From Rhodoplanes sp046000175 (GTDB lineage Bacteria > Pseudomonadota > Alphaproteobacteria > Rhizobiales > Xanthobacteraceae), in contig NZ_JBEOMB010000001.1 in assembly GCF_046000175.1 (NCBI RefSeq), positions 8,161 through 72,160 on the forward strand: a stretch of 64,000 bases of DNA. The letters are read 5' to 3'. How positions within the stretch are numbered: position 1 is the stretch's first letter; each line of letters opens with the position of its first letter. The notes below the pieces were generated by a model. It was given only the letters and a program-made list of their open reading frames with translations. It ran no database searches and was not told the DNA's origin. Shown in pieces: positions 8,867 to 17,874 of this stretch. The position numbers and the translations under genes are program-made.

Positions 8867-11713
8867 ATGAAGTCCTTCGGCCCACACCATCCCGCCCCGC
8901 CGGCGCCGCGCAAGGCGGGGAGCACCCCGCTCGACGGCCTGCTGGCCGACGGGCCCGCCCACGCGCGCGACGCACTGCTGCGCTTGTGCATCGAGGCGGC
9001 GCCGGTCGGCATCGCGATGTTCGATCGCGAGATGCGCTGCCTGGCCGCCAGCCGCCGGTTCCAGGAGGACCACGGCGTCGCCGGCGAGGTGCTGGTCGGC
9101 CGGTCGCATTACGAGGTCTTCCCGAGCATCCCGCAGCGCTGGCGCGACGTCCATGCGCGCTGCCTCGCCGGCGCCAGCGAGCGCTGCGACGCCGACCGCT
9201 ACGAGGTGCCGGGGCGTCCGCCCATCTGGGTCCGTTGGGAGATCCGGCCATGGCACGAGCCGGGCGGCGCCATCGGCGGCATCGTGCTGTTCACCGAGGA
9301 CGTCACCGAGACGGTCATTCGCGAGGCCGAGCTGCGGCGCTGGGCCGACACCTTCGAGAACGCCGCCTTCGGCATCACGGTGACGGACGCGACGACCAAC
9401 ACGATCGCCTTCGCCAACAAGGCCCGCGCCGCGATGGTCGGTCTCGATGTCGCCGAGGTGTGCGGCTCGAACGTGCTCGACGGCTATCCGCAGGAGGAGC
9501 GCGCCCGCATCGCCGCCCTGCTGGCCGAGGGCGACCGCACCGGGCGGGTGATCTTCGACACGGTGTTCCTGCGCCGCGACGGGTCGTCGCTGCCGGTCCA
9601 GCTCGACATCACCAGCGTGCGCAACGCCGACGGCAGCGTGCGCTACCGCATCGCCACCGCGCTCGACATCACCGACCGGCAGCTCGCCGAGCGCGCCCGC
9701 AAGGAGAGCGAGGCGGAGGCGCGTCGCTACGGCGACCTCCTGCGCACCATGATCGACACGATGGCGGAAGCCGTCCTGATGATCGACGCCGAGGGGCGCA
9801 CCTTGTTCGCCAACACGGCGTGCCGGGCGATGTTCGGCAACCGCGACGAAATCGGCTCCGCCGCCTGGCAGCGGGTCTATATCCGCTTCCGGCCCGACGG
9901 CACGACGCCCTATCCGGCCGACGAGACGCCGATCGCCCGCGCCCGCCGCGGCGAGAGCTTCGACGATCTCGAGATCATCTGCCGGCGGGCGACCGGCCAG
10001 AGCGACCTGCACATCGTGGCGAGCGGCCGCTCGATCCGCAACGAGGCCGGCCGGCACGAGGCGGCCGTGATCGTCTACCGCGACGTCTCCGAGCTGTTCG
10101 AGAAGACGGTCGCGGCGCAGCGCAGCGCCGAGCTGTTCGAGAAGACCATCGCGTCGATCCCCGACGCCTTCCTGGTCACCGACGAGAACCGCAACTTCCT
10201 GCACCTCAACCCGGCCTGCAAGACGCTGCTCGGCATTGACGGGACGCAGTCGCTCGACGCCTGGGAGCAGTCCTACGCGATCTTCCAGGCCGACGGCACG
10301 ACCGAGGTGCCGCACAACGAGCGGCCGCTGCGGCGGGTGCTGCGCGGCGAGCCGATCGATGCGACCGAGCTGGTGCTGCGCCAGGTGGCGACCGGCCGCG
10401 ACCTCGCGCTGTCGCTGACGGCGCGCCCGATCCTCGACGGCGACGGCGCGGTGCGCGGCGCCGTGCTGCTCTATCACGACCTGTCGAAGTCGAAGCACAT
10501 CGAGCGGCAGCTTCGCCAGGGCCAGAAGATGGACGCCATCGGCCAGCTCACCGGCGGCGTCGCGCACGACTTCAACAACATCCTCACGGCCATCACCTGC
10601 ACGATCGAGATCCTCGCCAAGGGCGTCGCCGACCGGCCGCATCTCGCCACCATCGCGCGGATCATCGACCAGGCGGCGCGGCGCGGCGCCGATCTCACCC
10701 GCCAGCTCCTCGCCTTCGCGCGCCGGCAGCCGCTCGACCCGCGGCCGACCGACATCAACGGCCTGATGTCCGACACGGCGCGCCTGCTGCGCCCGACGCT
10801 CGGCGAGCACATCGAGCTCGCCACCGCGCTCTCCGACGGGCTGTGGCCCGCCATGGTCGATGCCTCGCAGCTCTCCACCGCGGTGATCAACCTCGCCGTC
10901 AACGCGCGCGACGCCATGCCGGACGGCGGCAAGCTCACGGTCGAGACCGCCAATGTCAGGCTCGACGAGACCTATGCCGAGACCAACCCGGACGCGCGCC
11001 CCGGCGACTTCGTGATGATCGCCGTCTCCGACACCGGCTCGGGCATCCCCAAGGCGATCCGCGACAAGGTGTTCGAGCCGTTCTTCACCACCAAGGATGT
11101 CGGCCGTGGAACCGGGCTGGGCCTGAGCATGGTGTACGGCTTCATCCGCCAGTCGGGCGGCCACGTGAAGCTCTACAGCGAGGAGGGGCAGGGCACCTCG
11201 ATCAAGCTCTATCTGCCGCGCATCGTCGAAAGCGAGGAGGGCGACGAGGACGCCCCGGCGATCGACACCATGACGGGCGGCGACGAGACCATCCTGGTGG
11301 TTGAGGACGACGACCTCGTCCGCCGCAACGTGATCACGCTGCTGGAGGATCTCGGCTACACGGCGTTCGCGGCGAGCAGCGGGCCGGAGGCGCTGAAGCT
11401 GCTCGACGACGGCACGGTGTTTCAGCTCCTGTTCACCGACGTGATCATGCCGGGCGGCATCAACGGCCGCGAGCTCGCCGCCGAGGTGTTGCGCCGGCGG
11501 CCGGACGTCAAGGTGCTGTACACGTCCGGCTACGCCGAGGACGCGATCGTCCACCACGGCCGGCTCGATCCCGACGTGACGCTGCTCAACAAGCCGTACC
11601 GCAAGGCCGACCTCGCCCGAAAGGTGCGCGAGGCGCTCGCCGGCCCGGCCGCCCCGGGCGCCGCCGCCCGCAAGAAGCGCCGCCGTACCACCAACGAGCC
11701 GCCGGCCGAGTAG
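8867..11713 (+). CDS. Soluble multi-PAS hybrid histidine kinase
   Basis: The 948-residue protein has no membrane segment. It contains about four PAS domains (roughly residues 35-135, 155-285, 290-400 and 415-540), then a HisKA dimerisation domain with the phospho-accepting His567 in TGGVAHDFNNIL, an HATPase domain with the N box VNLAVNARDAM and G boxes DTGSGIP and GRGTGLGLSM, and a C-terminal receiver with D858 in LLFTDVIMPGG. The order kinase-then-receiver suggests a phosphorelay, with the divergent single-domain regulator at 8289-8717 as a possible partner. The signals sensed are unknown; multiple cytoplasmic PAS domains suggest redox, small-molecule or light cues. Confidence 0.92.
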   Translation: MKSFGPHHPAPPAPRKAGSTPLDGLLADGPAHARDALLRLCIEAAPVGIAMFDREMRCLAASRRFQEDHGVAGEVLVGRSHYEVFPSIPQRWRDVHARCLAGASERCDADRYEVPGRPPIWVRWEIRPWHEPGGAIGGIVLFTEDVTETVIREAELRRWADTFENAAFGITVTDATTNTIAFANKARAAMVGLDVAEVCGSNVLDGYPQEERARIAALLAEGDRTGRVIFDTVFLRRDGSSLPVQLDITSVRNADGSVRYRIATALDITDRQLAERARKESEAEARRYGDLLRTMIDTMAEAVLMIDAEGRTLFANTACRAMFGNRDEIGSAAWQRVYIRFRPDGTTPYPADETPIARARRGESFDDLEIICRRATGQSDLHIVASGRSIRNEAGRHEAAVIVYRDVSELFEKTVAAQRSAELFEKTIASIPDAFLVTDENRNFLHLNPACKTLLGIDGTQSLDAWEQSYAIFQADGTTEVPHNERPLRRVLRGEPIDATELVLRQVATGRDLALSLTARPILDGDGAVRGAVLLYHDLSKSKHIERQLRQGQKMDAIGQLTGGVAHDFNNILTAITCTIEILAKGVADRPHLATIARIIDQAARRGADLTRQLLAFARRQPLDPRPTDINGLMSDTARLLRPTLGEHIELATALSDGLWPAMVDASQLSTAVINLAVNARDAMPDGGKLTVETANVRLDETYAETNPDARPGDFVMIAVSDTGSGIPKAIRDKVFEPFFTTKDVGRGTGLGLSMVYGFIRQSGGHVKLYSEEGQGTSIKLYLPRIVESEEGDEDAPAIDTMTGGDETILVVEDDDLVRRNVITLLEDLGYTAFAASSGPEALKLLDDGTVFQLLFTDVIMPGGINGRELAAEVLRRRPDVKVLYTSGYAEDAIVHHGRLDPDVTLLNKPYRKADLARKVREALAGPAAPGAAARKKRRRTTNEPPAE

Positions 11714-11757
11714 GCGCTCTTGCCTCTCGTCTGAATCTCGGGGGATCGGTCTGGTCG

Positions 11758-11859
11758 TCATTCCGGGGCGGCGCACAGCGCCGAACCCGGAATCCAGCCG
11801 CGCGTTTGGTGCTCGCCGCTGGATTCCGGGTTCGCGCCTTCGGCGCGCCCCGGAATGAC
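11758..11859. repeat. Intergenic inverted repeat, family A copy 1
   Basis: A 102-bp imperfect inverted repeat: arms beginning CATTCCGGGGCG and ending CGCCCCGGAATG enclose AACCCGGAATCCAG and its complement CTGGATTCCGGGTT. A second copy lies in the opposite orientation at 34861-34961. The element sits between the 3' ends of convergent genes, the usual place for REP-like elements. Confidence 0.9.
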
Positions 11860-11870
11860 GGAGTTTGAAA

Positions 11871-13505
11871 CTACCGCCCGCGCACCTTCGGCAGGAAGAT
11901 GAACGGCCACGGCGACGGCATCGGGCCGACCGGGACCTCGATCACGGTCGGGATGTCGCGCCGGGCGAAGCCGCGCTTCAGCGCGGCGGAAAGCTCCTCC
12001 GGCGTGCGGGCGCGCTCGGCCGCGGCGCCGAACGACTCGGCGAACTTGACGAAATCCGGATTGGCGAGGTCGCAGGCGATCAGCCGATTGCCGTAGCTCT
12101 CCTCCTGGATGCGCCGGACATTGCCGAAGGCGCCGTCGGCGAACACCACGGCGACCAGCGGGATGCGGTGCCGCATCGCGGTGGCGAGCTCGTTCGCCGT
12201 GTACATGAAGCCGCCGTCGCCGTTGATCGACAGCACCGCCCGGTCGCGGCAGGCGTCGGCCGCGCCGAGCGCCGTGGCGAAGCCCCAGCCGAGATTGTCC
12301 TGGTAGCCGGGCGAGAGAAACGTGCGCGGCGCGTAGACCGGCATGGCGATCCGGGCCGCGAAGCCGATCTGCGTCACCTCGTCGACGAAGATGCCGTCGT
12401 CCGGCAGCGCCGCGCGGATCGCCTCGAGATAGGCGAGCTGCGGCTGCAGCACCGAGAGCTTTTCGCGCAGCCTCGCCTGACGCTCCTCCATCTCGGCGCG
12501 CCGCGACGGGCGGGCGCGGTTGTGGCCCGGAACGAGGTCGATCAGCCGGCGCAGGATCGCCGCCGCGTCGCCGACGAGCGCGACGGCGGGGTCGGTGTGG
12601 CGGGTGGTCTCGGCCGCCTCGGCGTTGACGTGGATGATCTTGAGATCCTCGTCGACGCCCCAGTCGCGGACCGGGAAGAACAGCCGCGTGCCGACCGCCA
12701 GCACCACGTCGGCCTCGGCCCACAGCGCATGGGCGAGCGGGTGCGTGACGCTGAGCGGATCGCGGCTCGTGAGGATGCCGCGGCCGCGGCGGAAGCCGGA
12801 CCCGACCGGCGCCTGCAGCATCGCCGAGAGCGCCGCGACCTCCGCGGCCGCGCCGTGGGCGCCGCCGCCCACCATGATCAGCGGGTTCTTCGCCGCGCCG
12901 AGCAGCTTCGCCGCTGCGCGCAGCGCGTCCTCGTCGAGCTCCGGTTCCGGAAGGGCCGCGGGCGGCGCGACCGGGGGCAGGGCGGCGCGGCGGCCCCAGA
13001 CGTCCATGGCGCATTCGAGCAGCACCGGGCCGGGGCGCCCGGTCGCCATCGCCCGGATCGCCGCGGCGACGAAGGGGGCCGCCTCCTCGGGCGCGCGCAT
13101 GCGGGCCGTATGGTCGGCGAGGCGGGCGACGATGCCGCTCTGATCGCGAATCTCGTGCAGATGCCCACGGCAAAGGCCGATCTCGGCCTCGGGGATCTGG
13201 CCGATCAGGCCGAGCACCGGCGCGTTCATCGCGTAGGCGGTCAAGATCGCGGCGCCGGCGTTGAGGAGGCCCGGCCCCGGCACCACGGCGAAGGTCTGCG
13301 GCCGGCCGGTCGCGAGGGCGGCACCGAGCGCCATGTAGGCGGCGGCCTGCTCGTGGCGGGCATGCACGGTGCGGATGCGCTCGGCGTTGCGGAAGAGGGC
13401 GTCGAACAACGGGTCGTTGTGCACGCCGGGCACCGCATAGAGCGTGTCGATGCCGTGCGCCAGCAGCGTCGCGACGGCCGCGTCGGCCGTGGTCGAAAGG
13501 TCCAT
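11871..13505 (-). CDS. Thiamine-diphosphate-dependent enzyme, acetolactate-synthase-like
   Basis: The 544-residue protein has the three-domain layout of the ThDP decarboxylase/acetolactate synthase family. E52 in HARHEQAAAYMA is the cofactor-activating glutamate; the Mg/ThDP motif GDGGFMYTANELATAM runs to FADGAFGN near residues 430-460. The substrate is not clear: the family includes acetolactate synthase, benzoylformate decarboxylase, sulfoacetaldehyde acetyltransferase and others, and no regulatory subunit gene is adjacent, so biosynthetic AHAS is unlikely. The ATG at 13503-13505 starts exactly at the family N-terminus. It diverges from aspS. Confidence 0.88.
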   Translation of the reverse strand: MDLSTTADAAVATLLAHGIDTLYAVPGVHNDPLFDALFRNAERIRTVHARHEQAAAYMALGAALATGRPQTFAVVPGPGLLNAGAAILTAYAMNAPVLGLIGQIPEAEIGLCRGHLHEIRDQSGIVARLADHTARMRAPEEAAPFVAAAIRAMATGRPGPVLLECAMDVWGRRAALPPVAPPAALPEPELDEDALRAAAKLLGAAKNPLIMVGGGAHGAAAEVAALSAMLQAPVGSGFRRGRGILTSRDPLSVTHPLAHALWAEADVVLAVGTRLFFPVRDWGVDEDLKIIHVNAEAAETTRHTDPAVALVGDAAAILRRLIDLVPGHNRARPSRRAEMEERQARLREKLSVLQPQLAYLEAIRAALPDDGIFVDEVTQIGFAARIAMPVYAPRTFLSPGYQDNLGWGFATALGAADACRDRAVLSINGDGGFMYTANELATAMRHRIPLVAVVFADGAFGNVRRIQEESYGNRLIACDLANPDFVKFAESFGAAAERARTPEELSAALKRGFARRDIPTVIEVPVGPMPSPWPFIFLPKVRGR

Positions 13506-13719
13506 GGTCGCCTCGATGCTCGCGTCCCGGGGATGGCGGCCGTATAGCCGAAGCCGGCGAGGCTGTCGCGGGGCGCGAACGGCGTCGCGCGAGGGCCGGT
13601 TTCCGCGGGCGGGCGGGCCACCCCCGCGGCTTGACAAGGCCGCGCGACGCATGCGCTTGTGCGGCCCGAATTCACCGGGCCGGGCGCCTCGCGCCGGCCG
13701 TATGCTTCGATGGACCGCC

Positions 13720-15516
13720 ATGCATCGCTATCGGACTCACACCTGCGGCGCGCTGCGCGCCGGCGACGTCGGCGCCACGGCCCGCCTGTCGGGCTGGTGT
13801 CACCGCATTCGCGACCACGGCGGCGTGCTGTTCATCGACCTGCGCGATCATTACGGCCTCACCCAGGTGGTGGTCGACCCCGACTCGCCGGGCTTCGCCA
13901 CGGCCGAGAAGGTGCGCTCCGAATGGGTGATCCGGGTCGACGGACTGGTGCGCAACCGCCCGGCCGGCACCGAGAACCCGGATCTCCCCACCGGCGCCGT
14001 CGAGGTCTATGCCCGCGAGATCGAGGTCTTGGGGCCCGCCGCCGAGCTGCCGATGCCGGTGTTCGGCGATCAGGAGTATCCGGAGGACATCCGGCTGCGC
14101 TATCGCTTCCTCGATCTGCGCCGCGAGCGGCTGCACGCCAACATCATGCTGCGCGGGCAGATCATCGACTCGCTGCGCCGCCGCATGAAGGAGCAGGGCT
14201 TCTTCGAGTTCCAGACGCCGATCCTTACGGCGTCGAGCCCCGAGGGCGCGCGCGACTTCCTGGTGCCGTCCCGTATCCATCCGGGCAAGTTCTACGCGCT
14301 CCCGCAGGCGCCGCAGCAGTTCAAGCAGCTCATCATGGTGTCGGGCTTCGATCGCTACTTCCAGATCGCGCCCTGCTTCCGTGATGAGGACGCGCGCGCC
14401 GACCGCTCTCCCGGCGAGTTCTACCAGCTCGACCTCGAGATGAGCTTCGTCACCCAGCAGGACGTGTTCGACGCGGTCGAGCCGGTGCTGCGCGGCGTGT
14501 TCGAGGAGTTCGGCAAGGGCAAGCGCGTCACCCAAAAGTTCCCGCTGATCCCGTTCGCCGAGGCGATGCGGAAGTACGGCTCCGACAAGCCGGACCTGCG
14601 CAACCCGATCGAGATGGCCGACGTCTCCGAGCATTTCCGCGGCTCGGGCTTCAAGGTGTTCGCCAACATCCTGGCGAACGACCCGACCGCCCAGGTGTGG
14701 GCGATCCCGGCGCCGACCGGCGGCAACCGCGCCTTCTGCGACCGCATGAACGACTGGGCCAAGGGCGAGGGCCAGCCGGGCCTCGGCTACATTTTTTGGC
14801 GCGAGGGTGAGGAGGGCGGCGCCGGTCCGCTCGCCAAGAACATCGGCGTCGAGCGCACCACCGCGATCCGCGACCAGCTCGGCCTGAAGGTCGGCGACGC
14901 CGTGTTCTTCGTCGCCGGCAAGCCGAAGGACTTCGCCAAGTTCGCCGGCCTCGCGCGCACCAAGGCGGGCGAGGATCTCGGGCTCGTCGACAAGGACCAG
15001 TTCGCCCTGTGCTGGATCGTCGACTTCCCGATGTACGAGTGGAACGAGGAGGAGAAGAAGATCGACTTCTCCCACAACCCGTTCTCGATGCCGAACATGC
15101 CCGTGGACGAGTTCCTGGCGCTCGAGCCGGGCGACAGTGACAAAATCCTCGGCATGAAGGCGATCCAGTACGACATCGTGTGCAACGGCATCGAGCTGTC
15201 GTCGGGCGCGATCCGGAACCACCGGCCGGACGTGATGAAGAAGGCCTTCGCCATCGCCGGCTACGGCGAGGACGTGCTGGAGGCGAAGTTCGGCGGCATG
15301 CTGCGCGCGCTGTCGCTCGGCGCCCCGCCGCACGGCGGCATCGCGCCGGGCGTCGACCGCATCGTCATGCTGCTCGCCGGCGAGGAGAACCTGCGCGAGG
15401 TCGTCCTCTTCCCGATGAACCAGCGGGCCGAGGACCTCCTGATGGGCGCCCCCTCCGAGGTGACGCCGAAGCAGCTCCGCGAGCTGCACATCCGGCTGAA
15501 CCTGCCGCAGAAGTGA
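13720..15516 (+). CDS. aspS: Aspartyl-tRNA synthetase (probably non-discriminating)
   Basis: Class II synthetase of 598 residues: an N-terminal OB anticodon-binding domain (about 1-110), the catalytic core with motif 2 CFRDEDARADRSPGEFYQLD, a GAD insertion (about 290-430), and motif 3 near the end (GVDRIVMLLAGEENLREV). The chosen ATG gives the MHRYRTHTCG N-terminus typical of this order; an in-frame ATG six codons upstream is possible. gatCAB lies in the same window, and bacteria with GatCAB commonly charge both tRNA-Asp and tRNA-Asn with this enzyme, so it is probably non-discriminating. That is inference. An inverted repeat follows 8 bases after the stop. Confidence 0.96.
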   Translation: MHRYRTHTCGALRAGDVGATARLSGWCHRIRDHGGVLFIDLRDHYGLTQVVVDPDSPGFATAEKVRSEWVIRVDGLVRNRPAGTENPDLPTGAVEVYAREIEVLGPAAELPMPVFGDQEYPEDIRLRYRFLDLRRERLHANIMLRGQIIDSLRRRMKEQGFFEFQTPILTASSPEGARDFLVPSRIHPGKFYALPQAPQQFKQLIMVSGFDRYFQIAPCFRDEDARADRSPGEFYQLDLEMSFVTQQDVFDAVEPVLRGVFEEFGKGKRVTQKFPLIPFAEAMRKYGSDKPDLRNPIEMADVSEHFRGSGFKVFANILANDPTAQVWAIPAPTGGNRAFCDRMNDWAKGEGQPGLGYIFWREGEEGGAGPLAKNIGVERTTAIRDQLGLKVGDAVFFVAGKPKDFAKFAGLARTKAGEDLGLVDKDQFALCWIVDFPMYEWNEEEKKIDFSHNPFSMPNMPVDEFLALEPGDSDKILGMKAIQYDIVCNGIELSSGAIRNHRPDVMKKAFAIAGYGEDVLEAKFGGMLRALSLGAPPHGGIAPGVDRIVMLLAGEENLREVVLFPMNQRAEDLLMGAPSEVTPKQLRELHIRLNLPQK

Positions 15517-15524
15517 TGTCTTCA

Positions 15525-15681
15525 CCTCTCCCCGCTGCGCGGGGAGAGGTCGACGTTCGCGCGATCAGCGCGGACGTCGGGTGAGGGGGCGCCGCCGCGA
15601 GTCTCGGCGATGCGGAAGCGCCCCCTCACCCGACGCGCCGCTTCGCGTCGCGCCACCCTCTCCCCGCGCAGCGGGGAGAGG
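15525..15681. repeat. Intergenic inverted repeat, family B copy 1
   Basis: About 157 bp starting CCTCTCCCCGCTGCGCGGGG and ending with its inverted counterpart, with GGGTGAGGGGGC and CCCCCTCACCC as internal arms. A second member is at 45837-45991. Both begin within 20 bases of a stop codon (aspS and relA/spoT), so they may act as 3'-end stabilisers or terminators. Confidence 0.88.
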
Positions 15682-15880
15682 GGACAACGGCCCGCCGCCC
15701 GTCATCCCGAAAAATCCCTTGATCCCCGGGGGCGGGGTGCTTATGTCACCCCCATGCCGCTGACCCTGGTCCGAGCGACCGATCGGCGGCTTTCGTTTGT
15801 TCGCAATCTGCTTGCCCCGCGCCGTTGCGGCGTCAGCGTGCAGCATTTCCCCAAAACACCGTCGAACCCGGGAGGACGAC

Positions 15881-16375
15881 ATGCGTCACAGCGCCCTCTT
15901 GCGATCGGGGACGGGCCTGGAGCGTCCAGGTGCGGTCCGCGACGTCGCCCAGCACGAGATCCCGACCGCGCCCGCGGCCGACGAGGATCGGGGCAACGCC
16001 GCGCGACTCGACCATTTCGTCGTGCGCCACGGCGTGCGCTGCGCCGGCGCCCACCTGATCATCGACATCTACGACGGCGAGCGGCTCGACGAGATCGAGC
16101 ACATCGAGCACACGCTGCGGCGCTGCATCGACGCCGCCGGGGCGACGCTCCTGCACATCCACCTGCACCACTTCCAGCCGAACGGGGTGTCGGGCGTCGC
16201 CGTGCTGGCCGAGAGCCACATCTCGATCCACACCTGGCCGGAGGCCGGCTACGCCGCGCTCGACGTGTTCATGTGCGGCGAGGCGGTGCCCGAGGCCTGC
16301 GTGCCGATCCTGCGCGAGGCCTTTTCGGCGAAGCGCGTCGCCGTGAGCGAGCTGTTGCGCGGGCAGGGCGTGTAG
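15881..16375 (+). CDS. speD: S-adenosylmethionine decarboxylase proenzyme
   Basis: SpeD makes decarboxylated AdoMet, the aminopropyl donor for spermidine. The 164-residue proenzyme should cleave itself between E111 and S112 in LAESHISIHTWPE, turning S112 into the pyruvoyl cofactor; H117 and C132 (VFMCGEA) fit the processing and catalytic residues. The first 40 residues are an extension beyond the compact class 1B bacterial form. The ATG was chosen for its GGAGG 5 bases upstream. speE follows after 172 bp of repeats, so the pair probably forms one spermidine pathway unit. Confidence 0.93.
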   Translation: MRHSALLRSGTGLERPGAVRDVAQHEIPTAPAADEDRGNAARLDHFVVRHGVRCAGAHLIIDIYDGERLDEIEHIEHTLRRCIDAAGATLLHIHLHHFQPNGVSGVAVLAESHISIHTWPEAGYAALDVFMCGEAVPEACVPILREAFSAKRVAVSELLRGQGV

Positions 16376-16380
16376 CCACC

Positions 16381-16416
16381 GAGCCGTGAGTTAGCACCGA
16401 GCCGTGAGTTAGCACC
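16381..16416 (+). repeat. 18-bp direct tandem repeat between speD and speE
   Basis: Two identical copies of GAGCCGTGAGTTAGCACC (16381-16398, 16399-16416) are followed by a partial third (GAACCGTC). The array begins just after the speD stop and leads directly into an inverted repeat. Confidence 0.9.
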
Positions 16417-16421
16417 GAACC

Positions 16422-16502
16422 GTCATGGCCGGGCTCGTCCCGGCCATCCACGCCGCGCCGCGGCGCAAAGACGTGGATGCCCGGCCCGAGGCCGGGCATG
16501 AC
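16422..16502. repeat. Intergenic inverted repeat, family D
   Basis: The sequence runs from GTCATGGCCGGGCTCGTCC to GGCCGGGCATGAC, with arms GGCCATCCACG and CGTGGATGCC. A truncated relative (CATGGCCGGGCTCGTCC) is at 34691, after the porin gene. It lies between speD and speE. Confidence 0.8.
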
Positions 16503-16547
16503 GACGGAGAGGCCGTCCGTGCCGCGACGGCCGCGGAGCCATTCGAC

Positions 16548-17417
16548 ATGTCCGACAAGCGCTGGATCCCCGAGACGCTGTTCGACGATCTCGGCTTCCG
16601 CATGACCTACGCGGCCGAGCGGGTGCTGTTCGAGGAGCGCACCGCGCATCAGGATCTCGTGCTGTTCGAGCACAAGACCTTCGGCAAGATGCTGATGCTC
16701 GACGGGGCGACGCAGGTCACCACCCGGGACGAGTTCGTCTACCACGAGATGATGAGCCACGTGCCGATCCTGGCGCACGGCGCGGCGACGCGGGTGCTGA
16801 TCGTCGGCGGCGGCGACTGCGGCATCGCCGAGGAGGTCCTCAAGCACGAGGGCGTCGCGCGGCTCGTCCAGGTCGAGATCGACGCCTCGGTGGTGGAGTT
16901 CGCGAAGACCCATTTCCCCGAGTTCACCGGGCCGGTGCTCGCCGACCCGCGCTTCCATCTGGTCATCGCCGACGGCATGAACTTCGTCGCCACCAGCGCG
17001 GAGCGCTTCGACGTGATCATCGTCGATTCGACCGACCCGCAGGGTCCGGGCGCCGTCCTGTTCACCCGCGACTTCTACGCCGGCTGCCGGCGCGTGATGA
17101 CGCCGGGCGCCGTGATGGTGACGCAGAACGGCGTGCCGTTCTTCCAGCCCGAGGAGCTGAAAACCTCGGTCGGCCATTTCCGGTCGCTGTTCGCGGACGG
17201 CACCTGCTACGTCGCCGCGATCCCGACCTATGTGGGCGGCCACATGGCCATGGGCTTCGCCACCGACGACCTCGCGCTGCGGCAGACCGAGCCGGCCGAG
17301 CTGGAGCGGCGCTGGATCGCGGCGGGGCGGTTCGCCACGCGCTACTGGACCCCGGAGGTGCAGCGCGCCGCCTTCGCGCTGCCCCGCTTCATCGCCGACG
17401 TCGTCGCCGCCGCCTGA
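16548..17417 (+). CDS. speE: Spermidine synthase (polyamine aminopropyltransferase)
   Basis: The 289-residue protein transfers an aminopropyl group from decarboxylated AdoMet to putrescine. It has the family hallmarks: YHEMMSHVPI, the nucleotide-binding glycine motif VLIVGGGDCGIAEEVLKH, the acidic VEIDASVVEF strand and the catalytic DSTDPQGPG. Start chosen at the ATG giving MSDKRWIPETLFDD; upstream in-frame codons are inside the repeat. Context with speD supports the assignment. Confidence 0.95.
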   Translation: MSDKRWIPETLFDDLGFRMTYAAERVLFEERTAHQDLVLFEHKTFGKMLMLDGATQVTTRDEFVYHEMMSHVPILAHGAATRVLIVGGGDCGIAEEVLKHEGVARLVQVEIDASVVEFAKTHFPEFTGPVLADPRFHLVIADGMNFVATSAERFDVIIVDSTDPQGPGAVLFTRDFYAGCRRVMTPGAVMVTQNGVPFFQPEELKTSVGHFRSLFADGTCYVAAIPTYVGGHMAMGFATDDLALRQTEPAELERRWIAAGRFATRYWTPEVQRAAFALPRFIADVVAAA

Positions 17418-17521
17418 GCGCCGGACTGGTCGTCGGCGGCCGCGGTTCCGCCGCGTCGATTCCAAAAAAGCCACAAAGATCCGTAGACCACGGAGCACGG
17501 GAACCCTCAGGAGGAATGGCG

Positions 17522-17824
17522 ATGCTCAAGACCCTCGGTGCCGCTGCTCTCGTCGCGCTCACGCTCGCTCCGTCCGGCCCGGCGGCCGCGCAGGACGCGC
17601 TCACGGGCGGCCTCCTGGGCGGCGCGGCCGGTGCCATCATCGGTGGCGCGGCGACGGGGCGGGCCGGCGGCGCCATCGCCGGCGGCCTGATCGGCGGTGC
17701 CGCGGGCGCCATCATCGGCGCGCAGGCCGAGCAGCGCCGCGGCGGCTTCTACTGGTACGAGGGCCGCTGCTACCAGGCGGTGCCGGGCGGCTATCAGCGC
17801 GTCCAGCGCCAGTACTGCTACTGA
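17522..17824 (+). CDS. Small glycine-zipper exported protein
   Basis: A 100-residue protein with a signal peptide (MLKTLGAAALVALTLAPSG, cleavage likely after AAAQ) and two glycine-zipper segments, LLGGAAGAIIGGAATGR and GLIGGAAGAIIGAQAE, that resemble outer-membrane lipoprotein or Rickettsia 17-kDa-type motifs. No lipobox cysteine is present. The C-terminus is Tyr/Gln rich with two cysteines. The second ATG (17522) lies 7 bases from AGGAGG; the first ATG (17516) is almost on top of it, so 17522 is preferred. Function is unknown. Confidence 0.82.
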   Translation: MLKTLGAAALVALTLAPSGPAAAQDALTGGLLGGAAGAIIGGAATGRAGGAIAGGLIGGAAGAIIGAQAEQRRGGFYWYEGRCYQAVPGGYQRVQRQYCY

Positions 17825-17842
17825 TCCTGCTTCTATAGAGTG

Positions 17843-17874
17843 GCGGCGCGGGCGATCAGAATGGCCCGCGCCGC
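17843..17874. terminator. Possible bidirectional terminator hairpin
   Basis: A perfect 11-bp stem (GCGGCGCGGGC at 17843-17853, complement at 17864-17874, 10-base loop) lies between convergent genes and overlaps the last codons of the minus-strand gene. There is no strong T-run. Confidence 0.4.

Noticed and set aside
5883..8870. A 995-codon open frame on the plus strand
   Set aside because: It is antisense to the P-type ATPase and regulator; the translation is low-complexity Arg/Gly/Asp/His sequence typical of GC-rich shadow frames.
8798..11776. A 992-codon open frame on the minus strand
   Set aside because: It mirrors the hybrid histidine kinase, with no domain motifs and shadow-type composition.
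15690..15880. Riboswitch before speD
   Set aside because: I could not match any known AdoMet or polyamine aptamer core in the leader.
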